From: Yoonia vestfoldensis SKA53
GTDB lineage: Bacteria; Pseudomonadota; Alphaproteobacteria; Rhodobacterales; Rhodobacteraceae
Direction of reading: 5' to 3'
Assembly (NCBI RefSeq): GCF_000152785.1
Contig: NZ_CH672414.1
Location: forward strand, 2,604,521-2,668,520
DNA: 64,000 nucleotides
The notes beneath the pieces are model-generated. The model was not told the DNA's origin. It searched no databases and saw nothing but the letters and a program-made list of their open reading frames with translations. Made by a program: the position numbers and the translations under genes. Shown here piece after piece: positions 50,201-61,490 of the stretch. Position 1 is the first letter of the stretch. Every line of letters starts with the position of its first letter.

Positions 50201-51431
50201 TGAAGAAGTCGAACGCCTGTCGCGCGACCGCGATGACGAACGTGCGATCCTTGACCGCAACATCTATGCGCGTCTGTGGGATATCATCGGTGGCAAGACA
50301 GCAGCCAAAGGGCCAAAAGGCTTCAAGGCCGGCGCTGTTGTCACCGAGGAAAGTGTCTCCGACCTGAGCCGTGGCCAGTGGTGGCAATTGGCGATGGAAG
50401 ACGAGGATGACGCGAAAATCGTCGAGGCGTTGAACCAGCAATACGAAATCCAGAAACGGGCCATGGATGCACGGTTCGAGGACAAGGTTGAAAAGGTCCG
50501 TCGCGGCGACGATCTGCCTCCGGGCGTGATGAAGATGGTCAAAGTGTTCGTCGCGGTAAAGCGCAAGCTGCAACCGGGCGACAAGATGGCTGGTCGTCAC
50601 GGCAACAAGGGCGTGATTTCCAAGGTTGTTCCCATGGAAGACATGCCGTTCCTTGCAGACGGGACACCGGTGGATTTCTGTTTGAACCCGCTGGGCGTGC
50701 CATCGCGCATGAACGTCGGTCAGATCCTTGAAACCCACATGGGTTGGGCTGCGCGCGGTCTGGGTATCCAGATTGACGAAGCCTTGGGTGAATACCGCCG
50801 GTCCGGCGATCTGACACCCGTGCGCGAAGCGATGAAAATCGCCTATGGTGATGATGTCTACGAAGAAGGCATCGTCGGTATGGACGAGGCTGATCTGGTC
50901 GAAGCAGCGGGTCATGTCACGCGCGGTGTGCCGATCGCGACCCCCGTGTTCGACGGCGCGAAAGAGGCTGACGTGAACGATGCGCTGCGGCGTGCCGGTT
51001 TCGACACCTCGGGTCAGTCGATCCTGTTCGACGGTCGCACCGGTGAACAATTCAGCCGCAAGGTGACGGTGGGTGTCAAATACCTGCTGAAACTGCATCA
51101 CTTGGTTGACGACAAGATCCACGCACGTTCCACCGGGCCTTACAGCCTTGTCACGCAGCAGCCTCTGGGTGGTAAAGCCCAGTTCGGCGGTCAGCGTTTC
51201 GGGGAAATGGAAGTCTGGGCCTTGGAAGCTTATGGCGCGGCCTACACGCTGCAGGAAATGCTGACGGTCAAGTCGGATGACGTGGCAGGGCGGACGAAAG
51301 TCTATGAAAGCATCGTCAAAGGCGAAGACAATTTCGAGGCTGGCGTGCCTGAGTCCTTCAACGTGCTCGTGAAAGAAGTCCGGGGTCTCGGCCTCAACAT
51401 GGAACTCCTGGATGCGGAGGATGAGGAATAG
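47292..51431 (+). CDS. rpoB: DNA-directed RNA polymerase beta subunit
   Basis: The 1379-residue beta subunit, starting at [16 protein letters not shown] (ATG 47292); an in-frame extension from 47187 is not conserved. The rifampicin pocket [20 protein letters not shown] and [10 protein letters not shown] keeps Asp, His and Ser at the main resistance positions, with Thr at the site of E. coli Asn518, so it looks drug-sensitive. [14 protein letters not shown] and [20 protein letters not shown] are the later catalytic blocks. rpoC follows after 100 bases containing a palindrome. Confidence 0.98.
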   Translation: MASSFLGQKRLRKYYGKIREVLEMPNLIEVQKSSYDLFLRSGDSATPLDGEGIKGVFQSVFPIKDFNETAVLEFVKYELEKPKYDVEECMQRDMTYAAPLKVTLRLIVFEVDEDTGSKSVKDIKEQDVFMGDMPLMTPNGTFVVNGTERVIVSQMHRSPGVFFDHDKGKTHSSGKLLFACRIIPYRGSWLDFEFDAKDLVFCRIDRRRKLPVTTLLYALGLDQEGIMNAYYNTVDYTLDPKTNAWTTKFFPERVRGTRPTYDLVDADTGEIIAKAGEKVTPRSVKKMIDEGKVKNLLVPYEHIVGKYVARDIINEQTGAIHVEAGDELTLEIDKTGAVTGGTLRDLIDAGITSIPVLDIDNISVGGYIRSTMAADKNMNRETALMDIYRVMRPGEPPTVDSASALFDTLFFDGERYDLSAVGRVKMNMRLDLDADDTIRTLRREDIVSCIKALTELRDGKGDIDDIDHLGNRRVRSVGELMENQYRVGLLRMERAIKERMSSVEIDTVMPQDLINAKPAAAAVREFFGSSQLSQFMDQTNPLSEVTHKRRLSALGPGGLTRERAGFEVRDVHPTHYGRMCPIETPEGPNIGLINSLATFARVNKYGFIETPYRKVVDGKVTDDVQYMSATEEMRHTVAQANASMNPDGSFKNDLVSTRVNGDYTLAPRENVDLIDVSPKQLVSVAASLIPFLENDDANRALMGSNMQRQAVPLLQAEAPLVGTGIEEVVARDSGAAIMAKRAGVIDQVDAQRIVIRATSDLELGDAGVDIYRMRKFQRSNQNTCINQRPLVKVGDLVQKGQVIADGPSTDLGELALGKNVVVAFMPWNGYNYEDSILISERIVRDDVFTSIHIEEFEVAARDTKLGPEEITRDIPNVGEEALRNLDEAGIVYIGAEVGPADILVGKITPKGESPMTPEEKLLRAIFGEKASDVRDTSLRLPPGDFGTVVEVRVFNRHGVEKDERALQIEREEVERLSRDRDDERAILDRNIYARLWDIIGGKTAAKGPKGFKAGAVVTEESVSDLSRGQWWQLAMEDEDDAKIVEALNQQYEIQKRAMDARFEDKVEKVRRGDDLPPGVMKMVKVFVAVKRKLQPGDKMAGRHGNKGVISKVVPMEDMPFLADGTPVDFCLNPLGVPSRMNVGQILETHMGWAARGLGIQIDEALGEYRRSGDLTPVREAMKIAYGDDVYEEGIVGMDEADLVEAAGHVTRGVPIATPVFDGAKEADVNDALRRAGFDTSGQSILFDGRTGEQFSRKVTVGVKYLLKLHHLVDDKIHARSTGPYSLVTQQPLGGKAQFGGQRFGEMEVWALEAYGAAYTLQEMLTVKSDDVAGRTKVYESIVKGEDNFEAGVPESFNVLVKEVRGLGLNMELLDAEDEE

Positions 51432-51468
51432 GGCGGATCAGTCGGGCGAGCCCCGACCACAAACGCCC

Positions 51469-51494
51469 GTAGGGCGGGGTTGACCCCGCCTTAC
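51469..51494. repeat. Intergenic palindrome between rpoB and rpoC
   Basis: GTAGGGCGGGG, TTGA, CCCCGCCTTAC, an 11-base near-perfect stem in the 100-base rpoB-rpoC gap. Its position inside the RNA polymerase operon shows it cannot be an efficient terminator there. Confidence 0.82.
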
Positions 51495-51531
51495 CCCTCG
51501 CACTTGCGCACCCCAATTCAAGGAATTGAAG

Positions 51532-54500
51532 ATGAACCAGGAACTGACAAACAACCCGTTCAACCCGGTTGCCCCGGCAAAGACGTTTGACGAAATCAAG
51601 GTGTCTCTGGCATCGCCCGAACGGATCCTGTCGTGGTCCTTCGGCGAGATCAAAAAGCCCGAAACCATCAACTACCGTACGTTCAAGCCTGAGCGGGACG
51701 GTCTGTTCTGTGCGCGTATCTTTGGCCCGATCAAGGATTACGAATGCCTGTGCGGCAAATACAAGCGCATGAAATACCGCGGCGTTGTCTGCGAAAAATG
51801 CGGCGTGGAAGTGACCCTGCAAAAGGTCCGCCGCGAACGGATGGGCCATATCGAACTGGCCGCACCTGTCGCGCATATCTGGTTCCTGAAATCGCTGCCA
51901 AGCCGCATCGGCCTGATGCTGGACATGACATTGCGCGATCTGGAACGCATTTTGTATTTCGAAAACTATGTCGTGATCGAACCCGGCCTGACCGACCTGA
52001 CCTATGGCCAGTTAATGACCGAGGAGGAATTCAACGACGCACAAGACCTGTACGGCATGGACGCGTTCCAAGCCAATATCGGCGCCGAAGCGATCCGCGA
52101 AATGCTGGCCCAGATCGATCTGGAATCCGAAGCTGAGCAGCTGCGCGCCGATCTGAAAGTGGCGACAGGCGAGTTGAAGCCCAAGAAGATCATCAAGCGT
52201 CTGAAGATCGTCGAGAATTTCCTTGAATCTGGCAACCGCCCGGAATGGATGGTCCTGACCGTGATCCCCGTGATCCCGCCGGAACTGCGCCCTCTGGTCC
52301 CGCTGGATGGTGGCCGTTTTGCGACATCCGACCTCAACGATCTCTATCGCCGCGTGATCAACCGTAACAACCGTCTGAAGCGGCTGATCGAATTGCGCGC
52401 GCCTGACATCATCGTGCGTAACGAAAAGCGCATGTTGCAGGAATCGGTCGATGCATTGTTCGACAACGGCCGTCGGGGCCGGGTGATTACGGGTGCCAAC
52501 AAGCGTCCGCTGAAATCCTTGTCCGATATGCTCAAGGGTAAGCAGGGCCGTTTCCGCCAGAACCTTTTGGGCAAGCGGGTCGACTTTTCGGGGCGTTCGG
52601 TCATCGTGACAGGTCCGGAACTGAAACTGCACCAATGCGGGTTGCCCAAGAAAATGGCGCTCGAATTGTTCAAACCGTTCATCTATTCGCGGCTGGAGGC
52701 CAAGGGCCTGTCCAGCACCGTGAAACAGGCCAAGAAACTGGTCGAAAAAGAACGGCCAGAAGTCTGGGATATCCTCGATGAGGTGATCCGCGAACACCCC
52801 GTCATGCTGAACCGTGCGCCGACCTTGCACCGTTTGGGCATTCAGGCGTTCGAACCTGTCCTGATCGAAGGCAAGGCGATCCAGCTGCATCCGCTGGTCT
52901 GTACCGCGTTCAACGCCGACTTTGACGGTGACCAGATGGCTGTTCACGTCCCGCTGAGCCTTGAGGCGCAGCTGGAAGCCCGCGTGCTGATGATGTCCAC
53001 GAACAACGTGCTGTCGCCTGCCAACGGCGCGCCGATTATCGTGCCATCGCAGGATATGATCCTTGGCCTGTACTACACGACCATCATGCGCGAAGGCATG
53101 AAGGGCGAAGGCATGTCGTTCAGCAACATCGACGAAGTCGAACATGCGCTGGCCGCAGGCGAGGTGCATCTGCACGCCAAGATCACGGCGCGGATGATCC
53201 AGATCGACGGCGAAGGCAACGAAGTGCTGGAACGGTTCGAGACGACACCCGGCCGTCTGCGTCTGGGCGTGCTGTTGCCGCTGAACGCCAAGGCGCCTTT
53301 CGCGCTGGTCAACCGTTTGCTGCGCAAGAAAGAAGTCCAGCAGATCATTGATACCGTCTACCGCTATTGCGGCCAGAAGGAATCGGTCATCTTCTGTGAC
53401 CAGATCATGACCATGGGCTTCCGCGAGGCGTTCAAGGCGGGCATTTCGTTCGGTAAGGACGATATGGTCGTGCCAGATACCAAATGGGCGCTGGTTGATG
53501 AAACCCGCGATCAGGTCAAGGATTTCGAACAGCAATATATGGACGGCCTGATCACCCAGGGTGAAAAGTACAACAAGGTCGTCGATGCCTGGTCGAAAGC
53601 CAACGACAAGGTCACCGAAGCGATGATGACCACCATTTCCACCGCCGGCCGCGATGCCGACGGATCGGAAAGCGAGCCGAACTCGGTCTATATGATGGCC
53701 CATTCCGGTGCGCGTGGCTCGGTCACACAGATGAAGCAGCTGGGCGGGATGCGCGGCCTGATGGCCAAGCCGAACGGCGAGATCATCGAGACGCCGATCA
53801 TCTCGAACTTCAAGGAAGGTCTGACCGTTCTTGAATACTTCAACTCGACCCACGGCGCCCGTAAGGGTCTGTCGGATACGGCGCTCAAGACAGCGAACTC
53901 TGGCTATCTGACACGGCGTCTGGTCGATGTCGCGCAGGATTGCATCGTCCGTCAGGTCGATTGCGGCACAGATCGTGCGATCACGGCCGAAGCTGCGGTC
54001 AATGATGGTGAGGTTGTGTCGTCGCTGGCCGAACGTGTGCTTGGCCGTGTCTCTGCCGATGACGTTATTCGTCCCGGCACCGACGAGGTGATCGTGCATG
54101 CAGGCGAGCTGATCGACGAACGCAAAGCCGACATGATCGACGCCGCAGCCATCGGCAAGATGCGCATCCGCAGCCCGCTGACCTGCGAGGCCGAAGATGG
54201 CGTTTGTGCGATGTGCTATGGCCGTGATCTGGCGCGCGGTACCCGCGTGAACATCGGTGAAGCGGTCGGCATCATCGCTGCTCAATCCATCGGTGAACCC
54301 GGCACACAGCTGACGATGCGGACATTCCACATCGGCGGCGTGGCACAGGGTGGGCAGCAGTCCTTCCTCGAAGCATCGCAGCCCGGCAAGGTCACCTTCC
54401 GCAATGCCATGTTGCTGGAAAACGCCACTGGCGAAAACGTCGTCATGGGCCGGAACATGGTCATCGCGATTGTTGGCCCCGAGGGCGAGGATCGTGCGAC

Positions 54501-55770
54501 ACACAAGGTCGGCTATGGCTCCAAGGTGCTGGTCAAAGAAGGCCAGGACATCCTGCGCGGCGACAAGATCTTTGAATGGGACCCCTATACCCTGCCGATC
54601 ATCGCCGAAAAGTCGGGAACGGCGAAATATGTCGATCTGATCAACGGGATCGCCATGCGTGAAGACACTGATGATGCGACGGGCATGACCCAGCGTATCG
54701 TGTCCGACTGGCGCGCTGCCCCCAAGGGCAACGAGCTGGCCCCCAAGATCATCGTGATCGGCGCGGATGGTGAAGTTGTTCTGAAAGACGATGGCAACCC
54801 TGTGTCCTATGGCATGTCGGTTGACGCGGTTCTGTCCGTCGAAGACGGCCAAGAAGTGAAAGCCGGTGACGTGATCGCGCGTATCCCGCGTGAAGGTGCC
54901 AAGACCAAGGACATCACCGGTGGTCTGCCGCGTGTGGCCGAATTGTTCGAAGCCCGTCGCCCCAAGGATCACGCGATCATCGCCGAAATCGATGGCTATG
55001 TGCGCTTTGGCAAGGACTACAAGAACAAGCGCCGCATCGCGATCGAGAGCGCGGAAGACCCTGACGTCAAGGTCGAATACATGGTGCCTAAGGGCAAGCA
55101 CATTCCCGTCGTGGAAGGTGATTTTGTCCAAAAGGGTGATTACATCATGGATGGCAACCCAGCCCCGCACGATATTCTTGCGGTCATGGGGGTCGAGGCA
55201 CTGGCTGTCTATATGATCGACGAAGTGCAGGACGTGTATCGTTTGCAGGGCGTTAAGATCAACGACAAGCACATCGAAGTCATCGTGCGCCAGATGCTCC
55301 AGAAATGGGAAATCCAGGACAGTGGTGACACGGTTCTTCTGAAAGGCGAAACTGTCGATAAGGCTGAATTCGACGAAGCCAATGCCAAAGCGATCAAGCG
55401 CGGCGACCGTCCGGCAACAGGCGAGCCGATCCTTTTGGGGATCACCAAGGCATCGTTGCAGACACGCTCGTTCATCTCGGCGGCATCGTTCCAGGAAACC
55501 ACGCGCGTGCTGACCGAAGCATCGGTGCAGGGCAAGCGGGACAAGCTGATCGGCCTGAAGGAAAACGTGATTGTTGGTCGCCTGATCCCCGCAGGGACAG
55601 GTGGGGCAACCCAGCAGATGCGCAAGATCGCAGCGGACCGCGACAATGTCGTGATCGAAGCGCGCCGCGAAGAAGCCGCGCAGGCGGCGGCGCTGGTTGC
55701 GCCCGTGCGCAGCGAAGAAACCGATGTCTTTGGTGCGCGCACCGAAGCACCGGAAGACAACGACGCGTAA
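51532..55770 (+). CDS. rpoC: DNA-directed RNA polymerase beta-prime subunit
   Basis: The 1412-residue catalytic subunit. The zinc-binding motif is [20 protein letters not shown] (residues about 69-90), the active-site loop NADFDGDQM lies near residue 461, and the trigger-loop region and C-terminal cysteine cluster ([13 protein letters not shown]) are present. I prefer the ATG at 51532, with AAGGAA upstream, to an in-frame TTG at 51526. A strong terminator follows. Confidence 0.98.
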   Translation: MNQELTNNPFNPVAPAKTFDEIKVSLASPERILSWSFGEIKKPETINYRTFKPERDGLFCARIFGPIKDYECLCGKYKRMKYRGVVCEKCGVEVTLQKVRRERMGHIELAAPVAHIWFLKSLPSRIGLMLDMTLRDLERILYFENYVVIEPGLTDLTYGQLMTEEEFNDAQDLYGMDAFQANIGAEAIREMLAQIDLESEAEQLRADLKVATGELKPKKIIKRLKIVENFLESGNRPEWMVLTVIPVIPPELRPLVPLDGGRFATSDLNDLYRRVINRNNRLKRLIELRAPDIIVRNEKRMLQESVDALFDNGRRGRVITGANKRPLKSLSDMLKGKQGRFRQNLLGKRVDFSGRSVIVTGPELKLHQCGLPKKMALELFKPFIYSRLEAKGLSSTVKQAKKLVEKERPEVWDILDEVIREHPVMLNRAPTLHRLGIQAFEPVLIEGKAIQLHPLVCTAFNADFDGDQMAVHVPLSLEAQLEARVLMMSTNNVLSPANGAPIIVPSQDMILGLYYTTIMREGMKGEGMSFSNIDEVEHALAAGEVHLHAKITARMIQIDGEGNEVLERFETTPGRLRLGVLLPLNAKAPFALVNRLLRKKEVQQIIDTVYRYCGQKESVIFCDQIMTMGFREAFKAGISFGKDDMVVPDTKWALVDETRDQVKDFEQQYMDGLITQGEKYNKVVDAWSKANDKVTEAMMTTISTAGRDADGSESEPNSVYMMAHSGARGSVTQMKQLGGMRGLMAKPNGEIIETPIISNFKEGLTVLEYFNSTHGARKGLSDTALKTANSGYLTRRLVDVAQDCIVRQVDCGTDRAITAEAAVNDGEVVSSLAERVLGRVSADDVIRPGTDEVIVHAGELIDERKADMIDAAAIGKMRIRSPLTCEAEDGVCAMCYGRDLARGTRVNIGEAVGIIAAQSIGEPGTQLTMRTFHIGGVAQGGQQSFLEASQPGKVTFRNAMLLENATGENVVMGRNMVIAIVGPEGEDRATHKVGYGSKVLVKEGQDILRGDKIFEWDPYTLPIIAEKSGTAKYVDLINGIAMREDTDDATGMTQRIVSDWRAAPKGNELAPKIIVIGADGEVVLKDDGNPVSYGMSVDAVLSVEDGQEVKAGDVIARIPREGAKTKDITGGLPRVAELFEARRPKDHAIIAEIDGYVRFGKDYKNKRRIAIESAEDPDVKVEYMVPKGKHIPVVEGDFVQKGDYIMDGNPAPHDILAVMGVEALAVYMIDEVQDVYRLQGVKINDKHIEVIVRQMLQKWEIQDSGDTVLLKGETVDKAEFDEANAKAIKRGDRPATGEPILLGITKASLQTRSFISAASFQETTRVLTEASVQGKRDKLIGLKENVIVGRLIPAGTGGATQQMRKIAADRDNVVIEARREEAAQAAALVAPVRSEETDVFGARTEAPEDNDA

Positions 55771-55787
55771 TCAATTGAAATAATTTA

Positions 55788-55820
55788 AAAAAAGGCCCTC
55801 GGTTTCGGGGGCCTTTTTTG
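55788..55820 (+). terminator. Rho-independent terminator after rpoC
   Basis: AAAAAGGCCC and GGGCCTTTTTT pair around TCGGTTTCGG, followed by T-rich sequence, about 18 bases after the stop codon. It ends the rplJL-rpoBC transcript. Confidence 0.92.
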
Positions 55821-55893
55821 TTTGCAAAAGAATATTGGTGACGTCTTCGCAATCTCGCTGGCAGTGGTGATGCCGCACTGATACCTGCATGTC

Positions 55894-56796
55894 ATGGCGG
55901 TGATGTCTGACAATATCCGAGGGGCGCTGTTGATGGTGGGGGGCATGTGTGCCTTTACCGTCAATGATGCGTTCATGAAATCCTTGTCCGGCGATATCCC
56001 GCTGTTTCAGGCCGTCCTGCTGCGCGGGATCTTTGCGATCATCTGCCTGACCATCATGTGCCGGGTGATGGACCAGCTGCATTTCAACCTGCCACGGCGC
56101 GACTGGGGGCTGATCATGTTGCGCACCCTGGGCGAGGTTGGCGGCACATATTTCTTTCTGACGGCCCTGTTTCATATGCCCATCGCCAATGTTAGCGCGA
56201 TTTTGCAGGCGTTGCCGCTGGCGGTCAGCCTTGCCGCGACGTTGTTTCTGGGCGAGGCACTGGGCTGGCGCAGGTTTGCGGCCATCGCCATCGGCTTTGT
56301 CGGGGTGGTGCTGATCATCCAGCCCGGTGGTACGGATTTCAGCAGCTACAGCATCTATGCGCTGATCGCGGTCGCCTGCATCACGCTGCGTGATCTGGCG
56401 GTGCGGCGCATGTCGGTGCAGGTGCCTGTCGTCTTCGTGGCGCTGATCGCGGCCATTGGGGTGACGGCATTGGGGGCAATCGGGTCATTGTTCATCACAT
56501 GGCAGCCGATGTCCGCCACCTCGGCCATGCAGATCGGCAGCGCCACGATCTGCCTGATCTTCGGCTACATCTTTTCGGTCAGCGCAATGCGGTCGGGCGA
56601 GATCAGCTTTGTCGCGCCTTTCCGCTATACCAGCCTGCTGGTCGCGCTGATCCTCGGGATGGCGGTGTTCGATGAATGGCCCAATGTCCTGACGGTCCTT
56701 GGTGCGTCAATCGTGGTTGCCACCGGCCTGTTCACGCTGTGGCGTGAAAGACGGCTACGGATACGGCACAATCTGTCACCGGATCGCATCCGCTAG
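55894..56796 (+). CDS. DMT (EamA) family transporter
   Basis: A 300-residue protein with ten hydrophobic segments in two EamA repeats; LLRGIFAIICLTIM, LRTLGEVGGTYFFLTALFHM and VSAILQALPLAVSLAATLFL are typical, as is FVAPFRYTSLLVALILG in the second repeat. Related proteins export amino acids or other small metabolites; the substrate is unknown. It stands between the rpoC terminator and the str operon promoter as a single-gene unit. Confidence 0.88.
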   Translation: MAVMSDNIRGALLMVGGMCAFTVNDAFMKSLSGDIPLFQAVLLRGIFAIICLTIMCRVMDQLHFNLPRRDWGLIMLRTLGEVGGTYFFLTALFHMPIANVSAILQALPLAVSLAATLFLGEALGWRRFAAIAIGFVGVVLIIQPGGTDFSSYSIYALIAVACITLRDLAVRRMSVQVPVVFVALIAAIGVTALGAIGSLFITWQPMSATSAMQIGSATICLIFGYIFSVSAMRSGEISFVAPFRYTSLLVALILGMAVFDEWPNVLTVLGASIVVATGLFTLWRERRLRIRHNLSPDRIR

Positions 56797-57151
56797 AATC
56801 GCTGTGCGATAGGCTGTGCTGCGGGCGTTGGGTGGGGCAGGGCGACCGCGCCATTCCCTCTTGTTTATTGGCCATTGGTGCGTTCATCGGCAGGGTCCGG
56901 CCCTGTTGACAGCCCAAGCGCAACGGCCTATACGCCGCTCATCCGGGCGGGGTTTTTCCTATTTGTCCCGATATCACAACTGTCGTGGCCAAGAACCGGG
57001 CGATTATTGCCTTGTTCCTCTGGATACTGACCGCACCGAACCTCCGGTAAGGGTTCGACGCGGAATTTTTGTGCTTTTCAGACATGAAAAGCATGTTTTG
57101 AAACCCGCGTTTGCCGGACGCATACAAGTGAATAGATGGGAACATCACACG
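56797..57151. other. Intergenic region upstream of the str operon
   Basis: 355 bases between the DMT gene and rpsL. The one clear element is the promoter at 56906-56934, which implies a leader of about 210 bases before rpsL. I see no separate gene; a longer in-frame extension of rpsL here is not conserved. No terminator for the DMT gene is evident. Confidence 0.6.
56906..56934 (+). promoter_or_regulatory. Promoter of the str operon (rpsL-rpsG-fusA-tuf)
   Basis: TTGACA (56906-56911), a 17-base spacer and TATACG (56929-56934): a perfect -35 box and four of six -10 positions. The predicted start is near 56941. Confidence 0.75.
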
Positions 57152-57523
57152 ATGCCAACGATTCAGCAGCTGATCCGCAAGCCGCGCCAGCCAAAAATTG
57201 TCAAATCCAAATCCCAGCATTTGGAATCCTGCCCTCAGAAACGCGGCGTCTGCACGCGCGTTTACACCACCACACCAAAGAAACCGAACTCGGCTATGCG
57301 GAAAGTCGCCAAAGTGCGTCTGACCAACGGCTTTGAGGTGATCTCTTACATCCCCGGTGAAAGCCACAACCTTCAGGAACACTCTGTCGTCCTGATCCGT
57401 GGCGGCCGTGTAAAAGACCTTCCCGGTGTGCGTTATCACGTCCTGCGCGGTGTTCTGGATACCCAAGGCGTCAAGAACCGCAAACAGCGCCGTTCCAAAT
57501 ATGGCGCGAAGCGTCCGAAGTAA
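57152..57523 (+). CDS. rpsL: 30S ribosomal protein S12
   Basis: S12 sits in the decoding centre. The 123-residue protein starts [13 protein letters not shown] and has [20 protein letters not shown] and [20 protein letters not shown]; the lysines at streptomycin-resistance positions are wild type. The ATG at 57152 is clear. rpsG follows after 12 bases. Confidence 0.98.
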   Translation: MPTIQQLIRKPRQPKIVKSKSQHLESCPQKRGVCTRVYTTTPKKPNSAMRKVAKVRLTNGFEVISYIPGESHNLQEHSVVLIRGGRVKDLPGVRYHVLRGVLDTQGVKNRKQRRSKYGAKRPK

Positions 57524-57535
57524 GGGAAAGATCAC

Positions 57536-58006
57536 ATGTCACGTCGTCACGCCGCTGAGAAGCGCCAAGTTCTGCCAGACGCCAAGTTTGGTGATACCGT
57601 TCTGACCAAGTTCATGAACAACCTGATGGTTGACGGCAAAAAAGCCGTTGCCGAACGCATCGTCTATAACGCGTTTGATCGCGTTGAAGGCAAGCTGAAG
57701 AAATCGCCCGTGGAAGTGTTTCACGAGTGTCTGGACAACATCAAACCATCCGTCGAAGTGCGTTCGCGCCGCGTCGGTGGTGCGACTTACCAGGTACCCG
57801 TCGAAGTCCGCCCCGAGCGCCGCGAAGCGCTGGCGATCCGCTGGCTGATCGCTGCTGCGAAAAAGCGCAATGAAAACACCATGGAAGAACGGCTTGCTGG
57901 CGAATTGCTTGACGCTGTCCAGGGTCGCGGCACTGCCGTGAAAAAGCGCGAAGACACCCACAAGATGGCCGACGCGAACAAAGCGTTCAGCCATTACCGC
58001 TGGTAA
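57536..58006 (+). CDS. rpsG: 30S ribosomal protein S7
   Basis: S7 nucleates the 30S head and contacts the E-site tRNA. The 156-residue protein begins [20 protein letters not shown] and has [20 protein letters not shown]. In E. coli S7 represses the str operon. fusA starts 15 bases downstream. Confidence 0.98.
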   Translation: MSRRHAAEKRQVLPDAKFGDTVLTKFMNNLMVDGKKAVAERIVYNAFDRVEGKLKKSPVEVFHECLDNIKPSVEVRSRRVGGATYQVPVEVRPERREALAIRWLIAAAKKRNENTMEERLAGELLDAVQGRGTAVKKREDTHKMADANKAFSHYRW

Positions 58007-58021
58007 TAGGGACGATCTGAC

Positions 58022-60145
58022 ATGGCACGCGACTACCCACTCAACCGTTACCGCAACTTCGGTATCATGGCGCATATCGATGCGGGTAAAACAACCTGCA
58101 CCGAACGGATCCTGTATTACACCGGCAAATCCCACAACATCGGCGAAGTGCATGATGGCGCGGCGACGATGGACTGGATGGAGCAGGAACAGGAACGTGG
58201 CATCACGATCACGTCCGCTGCGACCACCACATTCTGGCAGCGTCAAGAAGATCCGTCCGCTGACGGCATTTCTGACGAAAAGGTCCGGATGAACATCATC
58301 GACACCCCCGGCCACGTTGACTTCACGATTGAAGTTGAACGTTCGCTGGCCGTGCTTGATGGCGCGATCTGCTTGCTGGACGCCAACGCAGGTGTTGAAC
58401 CGCAGACCGAAACCGTCTGGCGTCAGGCCGACCGTTACAAGGTGCCGCGGATCGTGTTCGTCAACAAGATGGACAAGATTGGCGCTGACTTCTTCAACTG
58501 CGTCAAGATGATTGCTGACCGCACCGGCGCGGTGCCTGCACCTATCCAGCTGCCCATCGGTGCCGAGACCGAGCTTGAAGGCATCATCGACCTCGTGACG
58601 ATGGAAGAATGGGTTTATCAGGGCGAAGATCTGGGCGCGTCCTGGGTCCGTCAACCGATCCGTGCCAGCCTGAACGACATGGCGCTGGAATGGCGCGGCA
58701 AGCTGATCGAGCTGGCCGTCGACATGGATGATGACGCGATGGAAGCTTACCTCGAAGGGCAAGAGCCTGACGTGGACACGCTGCGCGTCTTGATCCGCAA
58801 AGGCACTTTGGCGATGAAATTCGTTCCTGTTCTGGCTGGCTCTGCCTTCAAGAACAAAGGCGTGCAGCCATTGCTGAACGCTGTGATCGACTATCTGCCA
58901 AGCCCGATGGACGTTGTCGATTACATGGGCTTCAAACCCGGTGACGAAACCGAAACACGGTCCATCCCGCGTCGTGCGGATGACAACATGCCGTTTTCGG
59001 GTCTTGCGTTCAAGATCATGAACGACCCGTTTGTGGGTTCCTTGACCTTTACCCGGATCTATTCGGGCAAGCTGGCCAAGGGCGATGCGATGCTGAATTC
59101 CACCAAAGGTGGCAAGGAACGCGTCGGTCGTATGATGATGATGCACGCCATCAACCGCGAAGAAATCGACGAAGCCTGGGCCGGTGACATCATCGCGCTG
59201 GGTGGTCTGAAGAACACGACAACCGGCGACACGCTTTGTGATCCGTCCGACCCTGTTGTGCTGGAAACGATGACCTTCCCAGAACCAGTGATCGAAATCG
59301 CGGTCGAGCCGAAAACCAAAGCCGACCAAGAGAAAATGGGCATCGCACTGGCACGTCTTGCTGCCGAGGACCCATCCTTCCGCGTGGAAACTGACTTTGA
59401 ATCCGGTCAGACCATCATGAAGGGCATGGGCGAATTGCACCTCGACATTCTGGTCGACCGCATGCGCCGTGAATTCAAGGTCGAGGCCAACATCGGTGCG
59501 CCACAAGTGGCATATCGTGAAACCATCGGTCACGAAGTCGAACACACCTATACCCACAAGAAACAATCGGGTGGGTCGGGTCAGTTCGGTGAAGTGAAGC
59601 TGTTGATCCAGCCCACAGCACCAGGCGAAGGCTATTCGTTTGAATCCCGCGTTGTCGGTGGTTCGGTGCCAAAGGAATACGTCCCCGGCGTCGAAAAAGG
59701 GATCAAATCGGTCATGGACTCCGGTCCATTGGCAGGTTTCCCCGTGATCGACTTCAAAGTGGCGCTGCTGGAAGGCAAGTATCACGATGTGGACTCCTCG
59801 GTCCTCGCGTTCGAGATCGCAGCACGGATGTGTATGCGTGAAGGCATGCGCAAGGCTGGTGCGAAACTGCTTGAGCCGATCATGAAAGTCGAAGTCGTGA
59901 CACCCGAGGAATATACCGGCGGGATCATCGGCGACCTGACATCGCGTCGGGGCATGGTGCAGGGCCAAGACAGCCGCGGCAATGCCAACGTGATCGAAGC
60001 TTTCGTGCCTCTGGCCAACATGTTCGGCTACATCAACACCTTGCGGTCAATGTCGTCTGGTCGTGCCAATTTCACGATGATCTTTGATCATTATGAGCCG
60101 GTGCCGCAGAACATCAGCGACGAGATCCAGAAGAAATACGCTTAA
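58022..60145 (+). CDS. fusA: Elongation factor G
   Basis: EF-G drives translocation and ribosome recycling. The 707-residue protein has G1 AHIDAGKT, G3 DTPGHVDF and G4 NKMD, and domains II-V in normal order. The TAA stop forms the first three bases of an intergenic palindrome. An 88-base gap with two palindromes separates it from tuf copy 2. Confidence 0.98.
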   Translation: MARDYPLNRYRNFGIMAHIDAGKTTCTERILYYTGKSHNIGEVHDGAATMDWMEQEQERGITITSAATTTFWQRQEDPSADGISDEKVRMNIIDTPGHVDFTIEVERSLAVLDGAICLLDANAGVEPQTETVWRQADRYKVPRIVFVNKMDKIGADFFNCVKMIADRTGAVPAPIQLPIGAETELEGIIDLVTMEEWVYQGEDLGASWVRQPIRASLNDMALEWRGKLIELAVDMDDDAMEAYLEGQEPDVDTLRVLIRKGTLAMKFVPVLAGSAFKNKGVQPLLNAVIDYLPSPMDVVDYMGFKPGDETETRSIPRRADDNMPFSGLAFKIMNDPFVGSLTFTRIYSGKLAKGDAMLNSTKGGKERVGRMMMMHAINREEIDEAWAGDIIALGGLKNTTTGDTLCDPSDPVVLETMTFPEPVIEIAVEPKTKADQEKMGIALARLAAEDPSFRVETDFESGQTIMKGMGELHLDILVDRMRREFKVEANIGAPQVAYRETIGHEVEHTYTHKKQSGGSGQFGEVKLLIQPTAPGEGYSFESRVVGGSVPKEYVPGVEKGIKSVMDSGPLAGFPVIDFKVALLEGKYHDVDSSVLAFEIAARMCMREGMRKAGAKLLEPIMKVEVVTPEEYTGGIIGDLTSRRGMVQGQDSRGNANVIEAFVPLANMFGYINTLRSMSSGRANFTMIFDHYEPVPQNISDEIQKKYA

Positions 60146-60173
60146 GGTGCGGCGGGGATGACCCCGCCCTACC
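60143..60173. repeat. Intergenic palindrome overlapping the fusA stop codon
   Basis: TAAGGTGCGGCGGGG, ATGA, CCCCGCCCTACC. The stop codon TAA is part of the element, as at rplL. Confidence 0.72.
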
Positions 60174-60181
60174 ACCCCCCA

Positions 60182-60204
60182 TAAGGCGGGGTTATCCCCG
60201 TCGC
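60182..60204. repeat. Second intergenic palindrome between fusA and tuf copy 2
   Basis: TAAGGCGGGGTTATCCCCGTCG, a slightly decayed copy 8 bases after the previous one, so the gap holds two tandem elements. Confidence 0.7.
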
Positions 60205-60233
60205 CCAAACACAAAAATTCAAGGAGCCACACC

Positions 60234-61409
60234 ATGGCAAAGGCAAAGTTCGAACGCACCAAACCGCACGTGAACATCGGCACGATCGGTCACGTTGACC
60301 ACGGCAAGACGACGCTGACGGCGGCGATCACCAAGTATTTCGGCGATTTCAAGGCCTACGACCAGATCGACGGCGCGCCCGAAGAAAAGGCCCGCGGGAT
60401 CACGATTTCGACCGCGCACGTGGAATACGAATCCGAAGCGCGCCATTATGCGCACGTCGATTGCCCCGGCCACGCCGACTATGTGAAGAACATGATCACC
60501 GGTGCCGCCCAGATGGACGGCGCGATCCTTGTTGTGAACGCTGCTGACGGCCCGATGCCGCAGACCCGCGAGCACATCCTGCTGGGCCGTCAGGTCGGCA
60601 TTCCATACATGGTCGTGTACATGAACAAGGTCGACCAGGTGGATGACGCCGAACTGCTGGAACTGGTCGAGATGGAAATCCGCGAGCTTCTGTCCAAATA
60701 CGACTATCCCGGCGATGATATCCCCGTCATCCCCGGCTCTGCGCTGCATGCGATGAACGGCACCCAGCCTGAAATCGGTGAAAGCTCGATCCGTGCGCTG
60801 ATCGCGGCTGTCGACGAATACATCCCGACACCGGCACGCGCGGTCGACCTGCCGTTCCTGATGCCGATCGAAGACGTGTTCTCGATCTCTGGCCGTGGCA
60901 CGGTTGTGACCGGTCGTGTGGAACGCGGTGTGGTGAACGTGGGCGACGAGATTGAAATCGTCGGTATCCGCGACACCAAGAAGACCATCTGTACCGGTGT
61001 GGAAATGTTCCGCAAACTGCTGGACAGCGGCCAGGCTGGCGACAACATCGGTGCGCTGCTGCGCGGTGTTGACCGTGAAGGTGTTGAGCGTGGGCAGATT
61101 CTGTGCAAGCCCGGTTCGGTCAAGCCGCACACCAAGTTTGAAGCCGAAGCCTATATTCTGACCAAGGAAGAGGGCGGTCGTCACACACCGTTCTTTGCGA
61201 ACTACCGCCCACAATTCTACTTCCGCACGACGGATGTGACCGGGACTGTTGTTCTGCCAGAAGGCACCGAGATGGTGATGCCCGGCGACAACCTGAAGTT
61301 CGAAGTTGAACTGATCGCGCCGATCGCGATGGAAGAAGGCCTGCGTTTCGCGATCCGCGAAGGCGGCCGGACTGTCGGCGCCGGCGTTGTGTCGAAGATC
61401 CTGCTGTAA
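60234..61409 (+). CDS. tuf: Elongation factor Tu, copy 2
   Basis: The str-operon copy of EF-Tu, 391 residues and identical in protein to copy 1 at 38623. It has a stronger ribosome site, AAGGAG 8 bases before the ATG, and is transcribed with rpsL, rpsG and fusA. Position last in the str operon is the ancestral location in bacteria. Confidence 0.98.
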   Translation: MAKAKFERTKPHVNIGTIGHVDHGKTTLTAAITKYFGDFKAYDQIDGAPEEKARGITISTAHVEYESEARHYAHVDCPGHADYVKNMITGAAQMDGAILVVNAADGPMPQTREHILLGRQVGIPYMVVYMNKVDQVDDAELLELVEMEIRELLSKYDYPGDDIPVIPGSALHAMNGTQPEIGESSIRALIAAVDEYIPTPARAVDLPFLMPIEDVFSISGRGTVVTGRVERGVVNVGDEIEIVGIRDTKKTICTGVEMFRKLLDSGQAGDNIGALLRGVDREGVERGQILCKPGSVKPHTKFEAEAYILTKEEGGRHTPFFANYRPQFYFRTTDVTGTVVLPEGTEMVMPGDNLKFEVELIAPIAMEEGLRFAIREGGRTVGAGVVSKILL

Positions 61410-61424
61410 AAAGCACAGGCAAAG

Positions 61425-61449
61425 TAAGGTGGGTCTTGACCCGCCCTAC
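61425..61449. repeat. Intergenic palindrome after tuf copy 2
   Basis: TAAGGTGGGTC and GACCCGCCCTA; the single G at 61443 replaces the A of the left copy and breaks one pair to G-T in the stem. Confidence 0.8.
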
Positions 61450-61456
61450 GCCAAAC

Positions 61457-61485
61457 AAAGGCCGCCCCGAAAAGGGCGGCCTTTT
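61457..61485. terminator. Bidirectional Rho-independent terminator between tuf copy 2 and the YoaK-family gene
   Basis: Same hairpin as after tuf copy 1 (AAAGGCCGCCC/GGGCGGCCTTTT). It ends the str operon on the plus strand and the convergent membrane protein gene on the minus strand. Confidence 0.9.
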
Positions 61486-61490
61486 GCGTT

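Noticed and set aside
49074..51122. 682-codon open frame antisense to rpoB
   Set aside because: Same reason; no ribosome site or family motif.
52012..55272. 1086-codon open frame antisense to rpoC
   Set aside because: It lies wholly opposite a certain gene, has a His/Gln/Arg-rich composition typical of antisense frames in high-G+C DNA and no recognisable domain.
57539..59968. 809-codon open frame antisense to rpsG and fusA
   Set aside because: Antisense to two conserved genes; composition (many His, Phe, Gln) reflects codon bias of the sense strand.
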